Below, piece after piece: positions 43,400 to 53,572 of a stretch of 64,000 bases of DNA. This DNA comes from Eisenibacter elegans DSM 3317. GTDB taxonomy: Bacteria; Bacteroidota; Bacteroidia; Cytophagales; Microscillaceae. The stretch spans positions 455,547-519,546 of the forward strand of contig NZ_AUMD01000012.1 in assembly GCF_000430505.1 (NCBI RefSeq). Reading direction: 5' to 3'. The translations under genes were made by a program, and so were the position numbers. The notes beneath the pieces were generated by a model. The model saw only the letters and a list, made by a program, of their open reading frames with translations, was not told where the DNA came from and did no database searches. Position 1 is the first letter of the stretch, and each line of letters opens with the position of its first letter.

Positions 43400-45760
43400 T
43401 TACACATCTCGGTTGAGTAGCCTTTGGAGATGCTTGCGGAAGGCCTGCTCCCAACTTTGCTGCGGGGTTTGGGATAGGTCTTGACGGACTTGTTTCTCAA
43501 AATCAGCTTTAGATAAGTTTTGTTGTAGCTGGGGAAGCTGTTCTTGCAAGAGGTGCTCTACCTGCTCTTCGATGCGGAGGCTGCGCAACAGTTCGTCATA
43601 GAGCTGGGCTTTGAGTTGGGCTTGGGCAAGCGTCTGGGCTTGGTCTTGGAGATACGCTTGATGCGGTACGACCTTGCCTTGGTTATAAGGGCTGATTTTT
43701 TGCTCCAGCCAATCCACAAAAGTCGGGGTATCCATGGCGTTCAGCTCGATACGGTAGTTGGTCAGCCAGTCGTGCCAAGTGCTTTCCGAAAAGCGCTTGT
43801 CGAGTTGGTAAGGAGGCAGAATGTCTTGTTGGTCAGGATGGTCAGAGATGTAGGCTGCTGCCTGCTTTCGCGAGGTACGTTCGAGTGTCTCCACCTCTAG
43901 CCCCATTTGTAGTCCTTCCCAAGGCTCCAAGCCAAGGTTGATGATGCGGACTTTGCGCTCGGGGCGCGCCTTGGTAGCACCTTGGAGGGCTTGGTAGATG
44001 AGTGTTCCCGATAGGTCGGCATCGTGAATACAAAAAAACTGCAGCTCCTCCTCCGTTTCGGCCAAGAGGTCGATTACGTCTCGGGCAGCCCTGCTGGCAA
44101 ATCCTTTGGAGGTAAGCAGGGCACAGTCGTGGCGCTCGCAAAAACCAGCCTCTTTCAGGATTTCAAAAAATCCTTCTTTTTCGGAGTAGAGAATTTTGTT
44201 GAAGGCAAATCGCGGGCGATGGTATTTTTCGACACTCTTAGTTCCGAGGCGTATTTCTTCGTGAGTGTGGGGGTGTAGGAGCGTGCCGCGCTCGTCGCGG
44301 TATACGCCGGGTAGATCTTGGCCGGTTTCGTGCTCATAGTCGGTGATGATGGTATTGAAGTTGGCATACTTCAACTCCCTTCCGGTGGCCTGCATCACAA
44401 AGGGGCGCAACACATAGTAGAGCTGCCGAAGAGAGTAGCGGTATTGCCCCTCGCCCGAAGCCTTGGCGATGCCTTCATACAGATGTTGCCGTACAATCTC
44501 TTTTTGCGTGGGCAGCTTGTCGCCACCTGCGGTATCGAGTCCTTGTGTGGGTTGTTGCTGGCGGAGGTGCTTACTCAGCTTTTGCCACACCTTGCTAATG
44601 GCTTCTTCGATAGGCACGGCCAAGGCCGAAAAGTCTGGCTCCTTGCCATTGCTCACGATAGGCATATAGGGAGTCAGGATATTGACCCATACCGTAGGCT
44701 CGCTTTTGAGCTTGGGCAGGGTGAGGTATGCCTGTAGGCCACACCCAAACAAGAGGGCTTTTTTGCCCTGATAGCTCAGCCCCACATCTCCGATGATGGG
44801 GGTTTTGTTGACAAAAAACTGTGTTTGGCCTGCCCCATCCAAACGGGCAAAACATTCCAACACAAAGGGAATTTGCGCAGTATGAGCCCCTTTCTGGGGG
44901 CTGAGTTCAAAAGTTCCACTGCTGAAATGATGGACTTCAAAATCGGCCATCTCGCCTACATCCCCTAGTTTTTTGGGGTTAAATGGCTTGGCTGCCTCCC
45001 GCAGGAGCGTGAGGAGGGCTTCGGCCTCTTGGCGACTGTGGGCAGCAACCGCTTTTTGGAGTTGGTGGGGAGGCAGGGTTTTGCGCAAACCAGTTCCCCC
45101 CTCCAGATAAGCCAAGAAGCGCTGTAAGTCAATGGCTTCAGGAGTAGCGAGCAAGAGGTTATAAAAGCTGTCGGAGTCGTACCAATGGGGATGTGTTTTG
45201 CCTTCGTATTGTTTCCCTTGGTTGAGTTGAATAGCCAGTTGTGCCCATTCGGGTGCGTTTTGCCCAAAAATATCCTCAGGGATGGTGAGGGTAATTTCTG
45301 TGCCTTCGCCCTCATAAGGCCCAACATAGACAGCCTGCGTACTGCCGTCGTCTTGGGGGATGAGCTGGAGCTTTCGCCCCGCCGTAGCAACCCATAGTTG
45401 ACCTTGGAGGCAATAAATAGTCGCAGTTACCACCCTGAGGCCATTGCCCAAAGCCCCCCGCGAGGGCAGGCGTAGGCGCTTGGAGCTGGTCAGCGGGCGA
45501 CGCACCGAAAAGAGGTCGGCGATTTCCTCGTCAGTACCCGGAAAGCCGCGCCCTCCATTGCGGATGACGAGCGTGTTGTTGAAATCAGCATCTGATGACT
45601 GCTCGATACTTACCTTAGGGTCAATATCTAAAGCATTGTCTATCAACTCTTTGGCAACAAGCTTTGGTAATAAATATTTGGGAACACCCGCCTGTTGGGG
45701 CAGGGTGTTGATATTCATAAACAGTTGCCAATCTGGCTGAACAAAGAAAATATCTTCCAT
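43400..45760 (-). CDS. Fused topoisomerase VI-like protein (Top6B-like GHKL ATPase plus Top6A/Spo11-like Toprim)
   Basis: 786 residues. The N-terminal GHKL part has an N box (LVAKELIDNALDID, Glu38/Asn42), a G1-like VIRNGGRGF (about 65-73) and a G2 GALGNGLR (102-108). In DxGxG the Asp appears replaced by Asn. The middle holds a transducer-like segment (TLVIRNGG to TLPKLK). The C-terminal part begins near residue 425: RYSLRQLYYVLRP carries two candidate catalytic tyrosines. A Toprim follows with EKEGFFEIL, LTSKGFASRAARDVIDLL and IHDADLSG (DxD). A 130-residue glutamine-rich helical tail ends the protein. This layout is like topoisomerase VIII, where the B and A subunits are fused. The ATG at 45758-45760 is preferred to a TTG three codons earlier. 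Confidence 0.85.
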   Translation of the reverse strand: MEDIFFVQPDWQLFMNINTLPQQAGVPKYLLPKLVAKELIDNALDIDPKVSIEQSSDADFNNTLVIRNGGRGFPGTDEEIADLFSVRRPLTSSKRLRLPSRGALGNGLRVVTATIYCLQGQLWVATAGRKLQLIPQDDGSTQAVYVGPYEGEGTEITLTIPEDIFGQNAPEWAQLAIQLNQGKQYEGKTHPHWYDSDSFYNLLLATPEAIDLQRFLAYLEGGTGLRKTLPPHQLQKAVAAHSRQEAEALLTLLREAAKPFNPKKLGDVGEMADFEVHHFSSGTFELSPQKGAHTAQIPFVLECFARLDGAGQTQFFVNKTPIIGDVGLSYQGKKALLFGCGLQAYLTLPKLKSEPTVWVNILTPYMPIVSNGKEPDFSALAVPIEEAISKVWQKLSKHLRQQQPTQGLDTAGGDKLPTQKEIVRQHLYEGIAKASGEGQYRYSLRQLYYVLRPFVMQATGRELKYANFNTIITDYEHETGQDLPGVYRDERGTLLHPHTHEEIRLGTKSVEKYHRPRFAFNKILYSEKEGFFEILKEAGFCERHDCALLTSKGFASRAARDVIDLLAETEEELQFFCIHDADLSGTLIYQALQGATKARPERKVRIINLGLEPWEGLQMGLEVETLERTSRKQAAAYISDHPDQQDILPPYQLDKRFSESTWHDWLTNYRIELNAMDTPTFVDWLEQKISPYNQGKVVPHQAYLQDQAQTLAQAQLKAQLYDELLRSLRIEEQVEHLLQEQLPQLQQNLSKADFEKQVRQDLSQTPQQSWEQAFRKHLQRLLNRDV

Positions 45761-45810
45761 AGGCTCCAAGTTATTGTGCCTTGGCGGGGCATTTTTTCTA
45801 GCCCAAAAAT

Positions 45811-47922
45811 TTATTTTACACCAGCTCCGTTATTGACAAGGCGCTGCGGACTTACGAACACCAGTTTTCCTTCGGCATCTTCCGCCATCAGAATCATCCC
45901 TTGTGAGGGAATACCCTTGAGCTCACGTGGGGCCAAGTTGGCCACGAGGCAGACCTGCTGCCCGATGACCTCTTCGGGGCTGTAGTGTTCGGCTATCCCG
46001 CTGACAACCGTACGTTGGTCAATGCCGGTGTCGACGGTTAGTTGGAGGAGCTTTTTGGTTTTCTTGACCTTCTCGGCGGCAACGATAGTCCCTACACGTA
46101 AGTCTATCTTGGCAAAATCATCAAACACGATTTCGGCCTGTAGGGGGGCTAGGCTGGGCGCTTGAGCCGTTTCTAAGCTGCGGGCTTGTTTAATCCCCTC
46201 TAGGCGGTCTACTTGAACTTGGATGGCCTCGTCTTCTATTTTTTCGAACAACAAACTCGCTTCTGCCAAAGGAGCACCTACCAACAGCAAGTCGATATTG
46301 CCTAGTTCTTGCCACTGAGGGTTGGCCTGACTCCACTGTGGGGCGTTGAGCATCTCGCGCAATTTGGCGGCTGTAAAAGGCAAGAACGGCTCGGCCAGTG
46401 CAGCCAAGTTGGCGCAAAGCTGTAGCCCGATGTGTAGGATGGTTTCGATACGGGTGCGGTTGCCTTCGGGGTCTTGTTTGTAAAGCACCCAAGGAGCTGT
46501 ATCTTGGAAGTATTTGTTGCCTGCACGCGCCACATCCATCAACAGGCTGAGCGCCTCTCGGAAGCGGTAAGCCTCAATGGCCTGACCGATGCGCTCAGGG
46601 GCGGCTTGTAGCTCAGCTATGAGGGCTTGATCGGCAGCTTCGAGCTGATGGCAAGGCGGTACTTTACCCTCGAAGTACTTATGTGTCAGCACGACAGCAC
46701 GATTCACAAAATTACCCAAGATTGCGACAAGCTCGCTGTTGTTTTTGGACTGAAAGTCTTTCCAAGTAAAGTCATTGTCCTTGGTTTCGGGCATATTGGC
46801 AGCGAGGGTATAGCGCAGCACATCTTGCTTGTTGGGGAAATCGCGTAGGTACTCGTGCAGCCACACAGCCCAGTTGCGCGAGGTCGATATTTTGTCCCCC
46901 TCTAGGTTCATAAACTCATTGGCCGGCACTTGGGTCGGCAAAATATAGCCTCCGTGTGCTTTGAGCATTGCAGGGAAAATGATACAGTGAAACACGATAT
47001 TGTCCTTGCCAATAAAGTGTGTGAGGGCGGTATCGTTGTGTTGCCAATAAGGTTTCCAAGCCGTTGCATAGGCATCGTCAGGCTTTCCTTCGGCGCGGGC
47101 TTTTTCGATAAAGTATTCTTTGGTGGCAGAGATATAGCCAATTGGGGCATCAAACCACACATAGAGCACCTTGCCTTCGGCATTGGGGAGGGGCACGGGT
47201 ACGCCCCAGTCGAGGTCGCGGGTCATGGCGCGAGGTTGTAGCCCGGCGTTGAGCCAAGATTTACACTGCCCGTAGACGTTAGGTTTCCACTGTTTGGCTT
47301 TTTCGTCTATCCAAGTATCTATCCACTCTTGTTGGTACTTGTCGAGGGGGAGATACCACTGCTTGGAGGGCTTGAGCTTTGGGGTAGCGCCACTGAGCAT
47401 AGAGCGGGGGTTGCCTAGCTCCTTGGGGCTGAGCGAAGTACCACAGCGCTCGCACTGGTCGCCGTAGGCGTGCTCATAGCCACAGTTGGGGCAAGTACCT
47501 ACAATGTAACGGTCGGCGAGAAAGCGCTCTTTTTCGGGGTCAAAGTATTGCTCTTCTTCTTTTTCGACAAAAGCGCCTTGGTCATACAGAGTCTTAAAAA
47601 AGTCAGAGGATGTTTGATGATGCACCGGAGAGGAAGTGCGTGCATAAATATCGAAAGAAATACCCAGCTCCTCAAACGAGGTTTTGATTTGCTGGTGGTA
47701 TTTGTCTACTACTTGTTGGGGGGTGATGCCTTCGGCCTCTGCGCGGATGGTGATGGGCACGCCGTGCTCATCTGAGCCACTGACGAAGAGTACTTCTTCG
47801 CCTTTGAGGCGTAGGTAGCGGGCATAAATATCGGCAGGAATATACACACCGGCCAAGTGCCCGATGTGTACAGGGCCATTGGCATAAAGCAAGGCTGCGG
47901 TGATGGTATGGCGTTGGGGCAT
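45811..47922 (-). CDS. metG: Methionine-tRNA ligase
   Basis: 703 residues. The class I motif [29 protein letters not shown] contains the HIGH-type signature. A zinc knot follows ([20 protein letters not shown]), then [16 protein letters not shown], and a KMSKS-type loop in the form [12 protein letters not shown]. The C-terminal domain ([59 protein letters not shown]) is the EMAPII/Arc1p-like tRNA-binding unit that dimerises MetRS. The ATG at 47920-47922 is preferred to a start 26 codons earlier. A -7 box lies 76 bases upstream. Confidence 0.96.
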   Translation of the reverse strand: MPQRHTITAALLYANGPVHIGHLAGVYIPADIYARYLRLKGEEVLFVSGSDEHGVPITIRAEAEGITPQQVVDKYHQQIKTSFEELGISFDIYARTSSPVHHQTSSDFFKTLYDQGAFVEKEEEQYFDPEKERFLADRYIVGTCPNCGYEHAYGDQCERCGTSLSPKELGNPRSMLSGATPKLKPSKQWYLPLDKYQQEWIDTWIDEKAKQWKPNVYGQCKSWLNAGLQPRAMTRDLDWGVPVPLPNAEGKVLYVWFDAPIGYISATKEYFIEKARAEGKPDDAYATAWKPYWQHNDTALTHFIGKDNIVFHCIIFPAMLKAHGGYILPTQVPANEFMNLEGDKISTSRNWAVWLHEYLRDFPNKQDVLRYTLAANMPETKDNDFTWKDFQSKNNSELVAILGNFVNRAVVLTHKYFEGKVPPCHQLEAADQALIAELQAAPERIGQAIEAYRFREALSLLMDVARAGNKYFQDTAPWVLYKQDPEGNRTRIETILHIGLQLCANLAALAEPFLPFTAAKLREMLNAPQWSQANPQWQELGNIDLLLVGAPLAEASLLFEKIEDEAIQVQVDRLEGIKQARSLETAQAPSLAPLQAEIVFDDFAKIDLRVGTIVAAEKVKKTKKLLQLTVDTGIDQRTVVSGIAEHYSPEEVIGQQVCLVANLAPRELKGIPSQGMILMAEDAEGKLVFVSPQRLVNNGAGVK

Positions 47923-47997
47923 AGTGTATTGTTGCAAAAAGGAATAGCCAAGCAGGTATCCAAAAAGGAGGCTTGGCAATGGAGCTAATCTAAAACA

Positions 47998-48005
47998 CAA
48001 AAGTA
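47998..48005 (-). promoter_or_regulatory. -7 promoter element TACTTTTG upstream of metG
   Basis: Matches TAnnTTTG on the minus strand, 76 bases from the metG ATG. No TTTG at the ideal distance upstream is seen. Confidence 0.5.
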
Positions 48006-48101
48006 GTCTTTTCTACCCAAAAAAACCAGCACCTCTATGTGAGAAGCGTTGCGAAAACCTATTGGTGTATCTAGGCCGGCCCACACGGAGGAGTCATCAA
48101 A

Positions 48102-48206
48102 ATATGCCAAGATTCACTTGATTTGAGGGTTCAAAGAATTTGATTTTCTTGATTATCAAAGATTTTCAGCAGCTATATTTCCTCACCCAATTTTGATTGG
48201 AGATAA
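48102..48206 (-). repeat. Family A interspersed repeat, copy 9
   Basis: In reverse orientation ATATGCCAAGATTCACTTGA, TTTGAGGGTTCAAAGAATTT, GATTTTCTTGATTATCAAAG, ATTTTCAGCAGCTATATTTC, CTCACCCAATTTTGATTGGA, GATAA. Confidence 0.8.
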
Positions 48207-48323
48207 CATTGGGCAAAAAAGAATTATCCACTGACAGAGGCGCTGTGTAGGGCTTAGCATAGATTTTGCCCAATGGAGGGATACAAACTGTGTTGTATCT
48301 ATCACCTACCCTTGCTGACAATT

Positions 48324-50240
48324 ATGCTACGTTACGAATCAGATTCCCTTGGTCAATTGCCCATTCCACAAGAGGCGTATTATGGTATCCATACAGAGCG
48401 AGGCAGGCAAAACTTTGATGTGTCGGGGGTAAGTATTGGGCATTTTCCGCAATTCATTGCTTGTTTGGCAATGGTCAAAAAGGCTGCGGCCTTGGCCAAT
48501 GCCGATATTGGCGCATTGGCGCAACCGATAGCTGAGGCTATTTGCCAAGCAGCAGATGAGGTCATCAGCGGAAAAATAGGTGCAGACCAGTTTCCGGTAG
48601 ATGTGATTCAGGGTGGGGGATGTGTGTCCACACATATGAACATCAACGAAGTATTGGCCAATCGTGCCAATGAGCTGATAACAGGACACAAGGGCTATGA
48701 CTTTGTACACCCCAACAATCATGTCAATATGGGGCAATCTACCAATGATGTAGTACCTACGGCACTCAAGCTGACCTTATATTCCTACTTGCAAGACCTG
48801 AGTGCAAGCCTGCGGATACTGGAGGGAGTGTTGTTGAGCAAGACCGAAGAACTGAAAGATGTGGTCAAATTGGCCCGAACTTGCCTTCAAGATGCTGTCC
48901 CAATTACCTTTGGCCAAAGCTTCAGCGCGTATGTGGCCATCGTACAGCGTGGCTTGCGGCAGTTGGCCGAAGAGGCTGATGCCTGCCTGCACGTACCGCT
49001 GGGAGCCACTGCCGTTGGTACAGGTCTAGGCTCGCGCCCCGGCTACTTGGAAGCCGTATACCCTCGTTTGCGCGAGGTTACAGCCTTGGCGATTATGCCA
49101 GAAGAGAATTTTTTTGACGGTCTGCAAAACGGAGATTTCTTTGTACAAGTGTCGGGTACTGTCAAGGCTGTGGCTACGGGTCTTTCCAAAATGGCGACTG
49201 ATTTGCGGATTCTTTCTAGCGGCAACCGTACAGGGATGATGGAAATTGTATTGCCTCCTGTGCAGGCCGGTTCTTCTATTATGCCGGGCAAGATCAACCC
49301 TTCTTATCCCGAACTGATGAATCAGATTGCCTACCAAATCTGTGGCAATGATGTGGCCATTACGATGGCCGTAGAGGGCATAGAGCTGGAGCTAAATATC
49401 TGGGACTCTATCTTATCAAAATGTTTGTTTGAGTCTTGTCAGTTATTGATACGCAGTATCCCCTTATTTGCCCATAAATGTATCAAAGGCTTGAGCGTCA
49501 ATGTAGATATATGCCGCCATCAAGCCGAAAATACCTTGGCGTTGGCCTTGGTTATTTCGGTGATTTATGGATATGAGGTGGGAGTCAAGGTCGCTAAATA
49601 TGCCTACGAAAACGACTTGTCTATCAAGCAGGCGGCCATCGACCTAGGGGTGCTCAGCCCTGAGCTGGCCGAGGAACTGCTCGACCCGGTGATGCTCACG
49701 GATGTGTCGCGCAGTATGGAAATCACCAACCGATTGGCTACCTTACAGAAGCAAAAAACCAAGGACAGCATTGGGGCTATAGCCTTACATACACGTCAGC
49801 AGATTTTTGAGGTAATGCTGCGGATGGCTTGGGCTGATGGAACATTGGCACAAGAAGAGCTGCTGGTGATGGAGATTGCCGCCGAGGCGCTCCAGCTCCA
49901 GCTCAGCCACGAAGCCCTCGCCCAAGCCTTGGCCAAAGGCATACAACCGCTTACACAGCTTCATACCCTACAACATACAGAGGATGCGGCCAAAGTGTAT
50001 CTATTTGCGGCTTGGCTTGCCCACGTAGACGATGAGCTTGCTGAGAGTGAGGTAGCGCTTTTACACGAAATCCGCGCCATACTGCAACTCGACCAAGCCA
50101 AGGCCGAAGCGTTAGAACAGCTCGCCCACGAAATCAAGTATGAAGAGGCAGCCCTTATCCCCCAATGGGAAAACTCCCCTTGGTGGGAACAATTTGAGCA
50201 GCTATTGGTGAGGGTGGCGCAAATGCCCATCAAAGGCTAA
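48324..50240 (+). CDS. Aspartate ammonia-lyase-like protein fused to a TerB-like domain
   Basis: 638 residues. Residues 1 to about 470 are a fumarase/aspartase superfamily lyase: GQLPIPQEAYYGIHTERGRQNF, GGGCVSTHMNINEVLANRA, NMGQSTNDVVPTALKLTLY, and the signature AGSSIMPGKINPSYPELMNQ with the mobile serine loop. The lyase would convert aspartate to fumarate and ammonia. The C-terminal part (IFEVMLRMAWADGTLAQEELLVMEIAAEAL and AWLAHVDDELAESEVALLHEIRAIL) is a TerB-like helical domain, absent from ordinary aspartases. The ATG at 48324 is preferred to a start 17 codons earlier. Confidence 0.87.
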   Translation: MLRYESDSLGQLPIPQEAYYGIHTERGRQNFDVSGVSIGHFPQFIACLAMVKKAAALANADIGALAQPIAEAICQAADEVISGKIGADQFPVDVIQGGGCVSTHMNINEVLANRANELITGHKGYDFVHPNNHVNMGQSTNDVVPTALKLTLYSYLQDLSASLRILEGVLLSKTEELKDVVKLARTCLQDAVPITFGQSFSAYVAIVQRGLRQLAEEADACLHVPLGATAVGTGLGSRPGYLEAVYPRLREVTALAIMPEENFFDGLQNGDFFVQVSGTVKAVATGLSKMATDLRILSSGNRTGMMEIVLPPVQAGSSIMPGKINPSYPELMNQIAYQICGNDVAITMAVEGIELELNIWDSILSKCLFESCQLLIRSIPLFAHKCIKGLSVNVDICRHQAENTLALALVISVIYGYEVGVKVAKYAYENDLSIKQAAIDLGVLSPELAEELLDPVMLTDVSRSMEITNRLATLQKQKTKDSIGAIALHTRQQIFEVMLRMAWADGTLAQEELLVMEIAAEALQLQLSHEALAQALAKGIQPLTQLHTLQHTEDAAKVYLFAAWLAHVDDELAESEVALLHEIRAILQLDQAKAEALEQLAHEIKYEEAALIPQWENSPWWEQFEQLLVRVAQMPIKG

Positions 50241-50295
50241 ACGCTTTTTGGGGTGGACACCCCAACTGGCACTACCCTTCCTGTTTTGTTTTTCG

Positions 50296-50303
50296 TATCT
50301 TTG
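50296..50303 (+). promoter_or_regulatory. -7 promoter element TATCTTTG upstream of the Sel1-repeat gene
   Basis: Perfect TAnnTTTG match 88 bases before the ATG at 50392. No -33 TTTG at the ideal distance is seen. Confidence 0.55.
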
Positions 50304-50391
50304 GCACATTGAGGGATGTTTACCGACCAACCTTCTCACTACTTTTGCGTTTAAGCCTAAAATCATTTCCCACACTTCTTGATTTGTATCT

Positions 50392-51558
50392 ATGCAAAAA
50401 AAAGTCTTATCCTACACTTTTGCGTTGGTTTTGGCCTTCGTGATTCCACTAACGAGCTGGGCACAGCGCAACCGCAACAATGATGCCCCTAGCGCCGATG
50501 AAATTCGGCGAATAGCCATTGAGCATATCAAACAATATTACCAATCACTCAACTCGCTCAAAGACGATACCCTAGCCCTGAGCAAGGAGGAAGCCAGTAC
50601 AGAAACAGGCTCCCTATATAGTGGGATTAGCTATAAAGACCGCTTTATAGCCAATTTCCTTGATGGAGATGATATTTACCTAGCCAACGACCTCTACCCG
50701 TATTTTGCCAAAATGCCCGAAGGCTCCGACCGCGCCACACAGGCCTGGATTTATATGAACCGACTCAATACGGAGTATCCCCAAGGGGTAAGATTCCAAG
50801 TAGATGATTTCAAACCCGGTGAAGTGCGCTTGAATGAGACTTCGTTTGAAAAGTTTTATCACGTCAAAATAGATGTTACCCGTACCCTAATGGGAACCTA
50901 TCGCGATGGTAACAAGATAAACAATACCGAACGCCTCGATATTTATGTAAAAGTAAGCCAAGACTATAACAAAGTTTGGCAAAAAGCCCGCATCTTCGCC
51001 ATCGACTGGGCGCGAGGCAATGCATCTGAAAAAGCCAAACTGAGCAAGAATGAAGAGATTGCGCTGGCGATAAGGGCTTTTTATTCAGAACAATACGAAG
51101 TCGCTTTTACTATCTTGAGCAAATATCTCGGAGCTGAAAACAACAAACGCAATGACGACCGTGCCGTCCGTACAGATGGTATGGCTGCTTTCGCCCTAGC
51201 TTGGATGTATTGGAGAGGCCAAGGCGGCGCAGAGCAAAGCGATGAGCGTACCATCGAGTTTTTAGAATATGCCGGCAAACAAGACAATGTGTTGGCATTG
51301 CTGAACCTTGGGTGGATTTATTACTTTGGCTATGGCGCTGACGAAGACGAGAAAAAAGCCTATGATTACTTCCAAAAAGCCGGACGCAAAGGCCATCCCG
51401 AAGCACAATACTATGTCGGGATGATGTCGGAGAACGGACAAGGAACCCGCCAAAACGAACGCCGCGCACGCCGCTGGTACCGCAAAGCAGCCGCCCAAAA
51501 TTATGGTCTGGCCATAGAGGGCTTGGCACGCCTAGGCGAGGGCCCCGAAGAAGAATAG
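50392..51558 (+). CDS. Exported Sel1-like repeat protein
   Basis: 388 residues with a signal peptide (MQKKVLSYTFALVLAFVIPL, cleavage at WAQ-R). The N-terminal half is an uncharacterised domain (SADEIRRIAIEHIKQYYQSLNSL, then DIYVKVSQDYNKVWQKARIFAIDWARG). The C-terminal part has at least three Sel1 repeats: FALAWMYWRGQGGAEQSDERTIEFLEYAG, LLNLGWIYYFGYGADEDEKKAYDYFQKAG and QYYVGMMSENGQGTRQNERRARRWYRKAA. These repeats bind partners. A terminator lies right after the stop. Confidence 0.86.
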   Translation: MQKKVLSYTFALVLAFVIPLTSWAQRNRNNDAPSADEIRRIAIEHIKQYYQSLNSLKDDTLALSKEEASTETGSLYSGISYKDRFIANFLDGDDIYLANDLYPYFAKMPEGSDRATQAWIYMNRLNTEYPQGVRFQVDDFKPGEVRLNETSFEKFYHVKIDVTRTLMGTYRDGNKINNTERLDIYVKVSQDYNKVWQKARIFAIDWARGNASEKAKLSKNEEIALAIRAFYSEQYEVAFTILSKYLGAENNKRNDDRAVRTDGMAAFALAWMYWRGQGGAEQSDERTIEFLEYAGKQDNVLALLNLGWIYYFGYGADEDEKKAYDYFQKAGRKGHPEAQYYVGMMSENGQGTRQNERRARRWYRKAAAQNYGLAIEGLARLGEGPEEE

Positions 51559-51585
51559 CCTGCCGAAAAAGCTTGAACAGCGCTT

Positions 51586-51622
51586 CAAAACCCCTTTGTG
51601 CCACCATACAAAGGGGTTTTTC
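51586..51622 (+). terminator. Terminator of the Sel1-repeat gene
   Basis: Stem AAACCCCTTTGTG / TACAAAGGGGTTT with loop CCACCA is followed by TTTCTTG, 28 bases after the stop. Confidence 0.85.
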
Positions 51623-51716
51623 TTGCTGATGCCCAAAGAAAAATGTGGCTGCAAGTCTCAAAATCCAGCCAAAACTTGTATACTTGACTTTCATTACTCA
51701 GCAAACAACAACAGAT

Positions 51717-53555
51717 ATGAGATTTTTAAGCCTTATACTCTGCCTTTTGGCCTTGGGCAATGGGCAATATGCCGCCGCTCAAGCCAATGTACGTTGGCTA
51801 CAGCGGGCAGACTATACGATGGACGTGTCCCTTGATGTAAAAACCAACCGATTTAAGGGTACACAACGCATAGAGTATTACAACAACTCTCCCGACACTT
51901 TGACCAAGGTGTTTTACCATCTTTACTTCAATGCCTTTCAGCCCAACAGTATGATGGATGTGCGCTCTCGCACCATTGCTGACCCTGACCCCCGCGTGCG
52001 CGACCGTATTTTTAATCTGAAAGAAGATGAAATAGGCTATCAGAAAGTTATCAGCCTCAAACAAGACGGCAAGGCTGTCCAGCATCATACGGAAGATACT
52101 ATCCTCGAAGTAGCCCTGGCGCAGCCAATCTTGCCGGGGTCAAAAGTGGTTTTTGAGATGGAGTTTGAGGCCCAAGTGCCTATTCAAATCCGCCGCTCAG
52201 GCCGCGATAATGCCGAAGGTATCCGCTATTCGATGGCACAATGGTATCCTAAAATAGCCGAATATGATTATGAAGGATGGCACGCCCATCCCTATATCGG
52301 GCGTGAGTTTCACGGTGTTTGGGGCAACTATGACGTAAAGCTCACCCTTGACGCAAGCTACCTCGTGGCTGCCACCGGATACCTCCAAAATGCCAACGAA
52401 ATAGGCTACGACTACAATGCCGGGGGCAAACCCAACCCTCCCAAAAAAGCCAAAACCCTGACTTGGCACTTCAAAGCCCCCGAAGTACACGACTTCGCTT
52501 GGGCGGCTGATCCTGATTTTGTACACGAAACAGTACAAGTCCCCGGAGGCCCGGTATTGCATTTCTTCTTCCAAAATGACCCTGCCTACGCCCAAACTTG
52601 GAAAGAATCGAAGCCCTATATGGTCAAGGCGCTACAATGGCTCAACAAACACTATGGCCTATACCCTTATGAGCAGTACTCTTTTGTACAAGGTGGCGAC
52701 GGAGGGATGGAATATGCGATGCTGACCCTCGTAACCGGCAACCGCAAGTTGGGTAGCTTGGTAGGGGTGATGGTTCACGAACTCATCCATAGCTGGTATC
52801 AGATGGTGTTGGCTACCAACGAAAGCCTTTATGCTTGGATGGATGAAGGTTTCAATACCTATGTGGGCAATCTCCTGATGCAGGAGCTCTTCAGCAGCCA
52901 AGGCGACCCCCACGCCGGTACGTATGGAGCGTATTTCAGTATCGTGAAAGACCGAATGGAAGAGCCGGCCATCCAACACGCCGACCATTTTATCACAAAC
53001 CGCGCCTATACTACTGCCTCTTATGTGAAAGGGGGGATGCTCTTGCACCAACTCAGCTATGTAATCGGACAAGAAAACCTTGACAAAGGAATGCTGCGCT
53101 ATTACAACGAGTGGAAGTTCAAACATCCCAACACGACCGACTTCAAGCGGGTGATGGAGAAAGTCTCAGACCTAGAGCTGGATTGGTATTTCGACTACTG
53201 GATCAATACCACACATACTATCGACTATGGGGTGAAGGAGCTCAAAGAAGAGGGGAACAAAACCCAAGTAACCCTACAGCGTGTCGGTCTGATGCCGATG
53301 CCCATCGACTTGCTCGTAACCTATACCGATGGCTCACAAGAGTTGCTCTATATCCCGCTACAAATCATGCGGGGTGAAAAGCCACACGAAACCCCCGAAA
53401 TACCCCGAAAAGTCCTTAAAGACTGGGGCTGGGTATATCCCGAATATGTCTTGACCATTGAGCGGCCCAAGAACCAAATCCGCAGCGTGGTCATTGACCC
53501 CTCACAACGGATGGCTGATATCAACAAAGGCAACAACCAATACATCGCCCAATAA
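51717..53555 (+). CDS. M1 family metallopeptidase, exported
   Basis: 612 residues with a signal peptide (MRFLSLILCLLALGNGQYAA, cleavage at AAAQ-A). M1 features are the aminopeptidase motif GDGGMEYAMLTLVTG (GxMEN-like) and the zinc site VMVHELIHSWYQMVLATNESLYAWMDEGFNTY (HExxH then Glu), followed by a C-terminal HEAT-like/Ig-like region. It cleaves N-terminal residues from periplasmic peptides. The ATG at 51717 begins a better signal peptide than a start 24 codons earlier. Confidence 0.92.
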   Translation: MRFLSLILCLLALGNGQYAAAQANVRWLQRADYTMDVSLDVKTNRFKGTQRIEYYNNSPDTLTKVFYHLYFNAFQPNSMMDVRSRTIADPDPRVRDRIFNLKEDEIGYQKVISLKQDGKAVQHHTEDTILEVALAQPILPGSKVVFEMEFEAQVPIQIRRSGRDNAEGIRYSMAQWYPKIAEYDYEGWHAHPYIGREFHGVWGNYDVKLTLDASYLVAATGYLQNANEIGYDYNAGGKPNPPKKAKTLTWHFKAPEVHDFAWAADPDFVHETVQVPGGPVLHFFFQNDPAYAQTWKESKPYMVKALQWLNKHYGLYPYEQYSFVQGGDGGMEYAMLTLVTGNRKLGSLVGVMVHELIHSWYQMVLATNESLYAWMDEGFNTYVGNLLMQELFSSQGDPHAGTYGAYFSIVKDRMEEPAIQHADHFITNRAYTTASYVKGGMLLHQLSYVIGQENLDKGMLRYYNEWKFKHPNTTDFKRVMEKVSDLELDWYFDYWINTTHTIDYGVKELKEEGNKTQVTLQRVGLMPMPIDLLVTYTDGSQELLYIPLQIMRGEKPHETPEIPRKVLKDWGWVYPEYVLTIERPKNQIRSVVIDPSQRMADINKGNNQYIAQ

Positions 53556-53572
53556 CATTACTGCCATCAATC

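Larger units (their letters stand above)
47923..48323. other. 401-base divergent region between metG and the aspartase-like gene
   Basis: It contains the metG -7 box at 47998-48005 and a family A copy at 48102-48206. No further features are supported. Confidence 0.65.
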
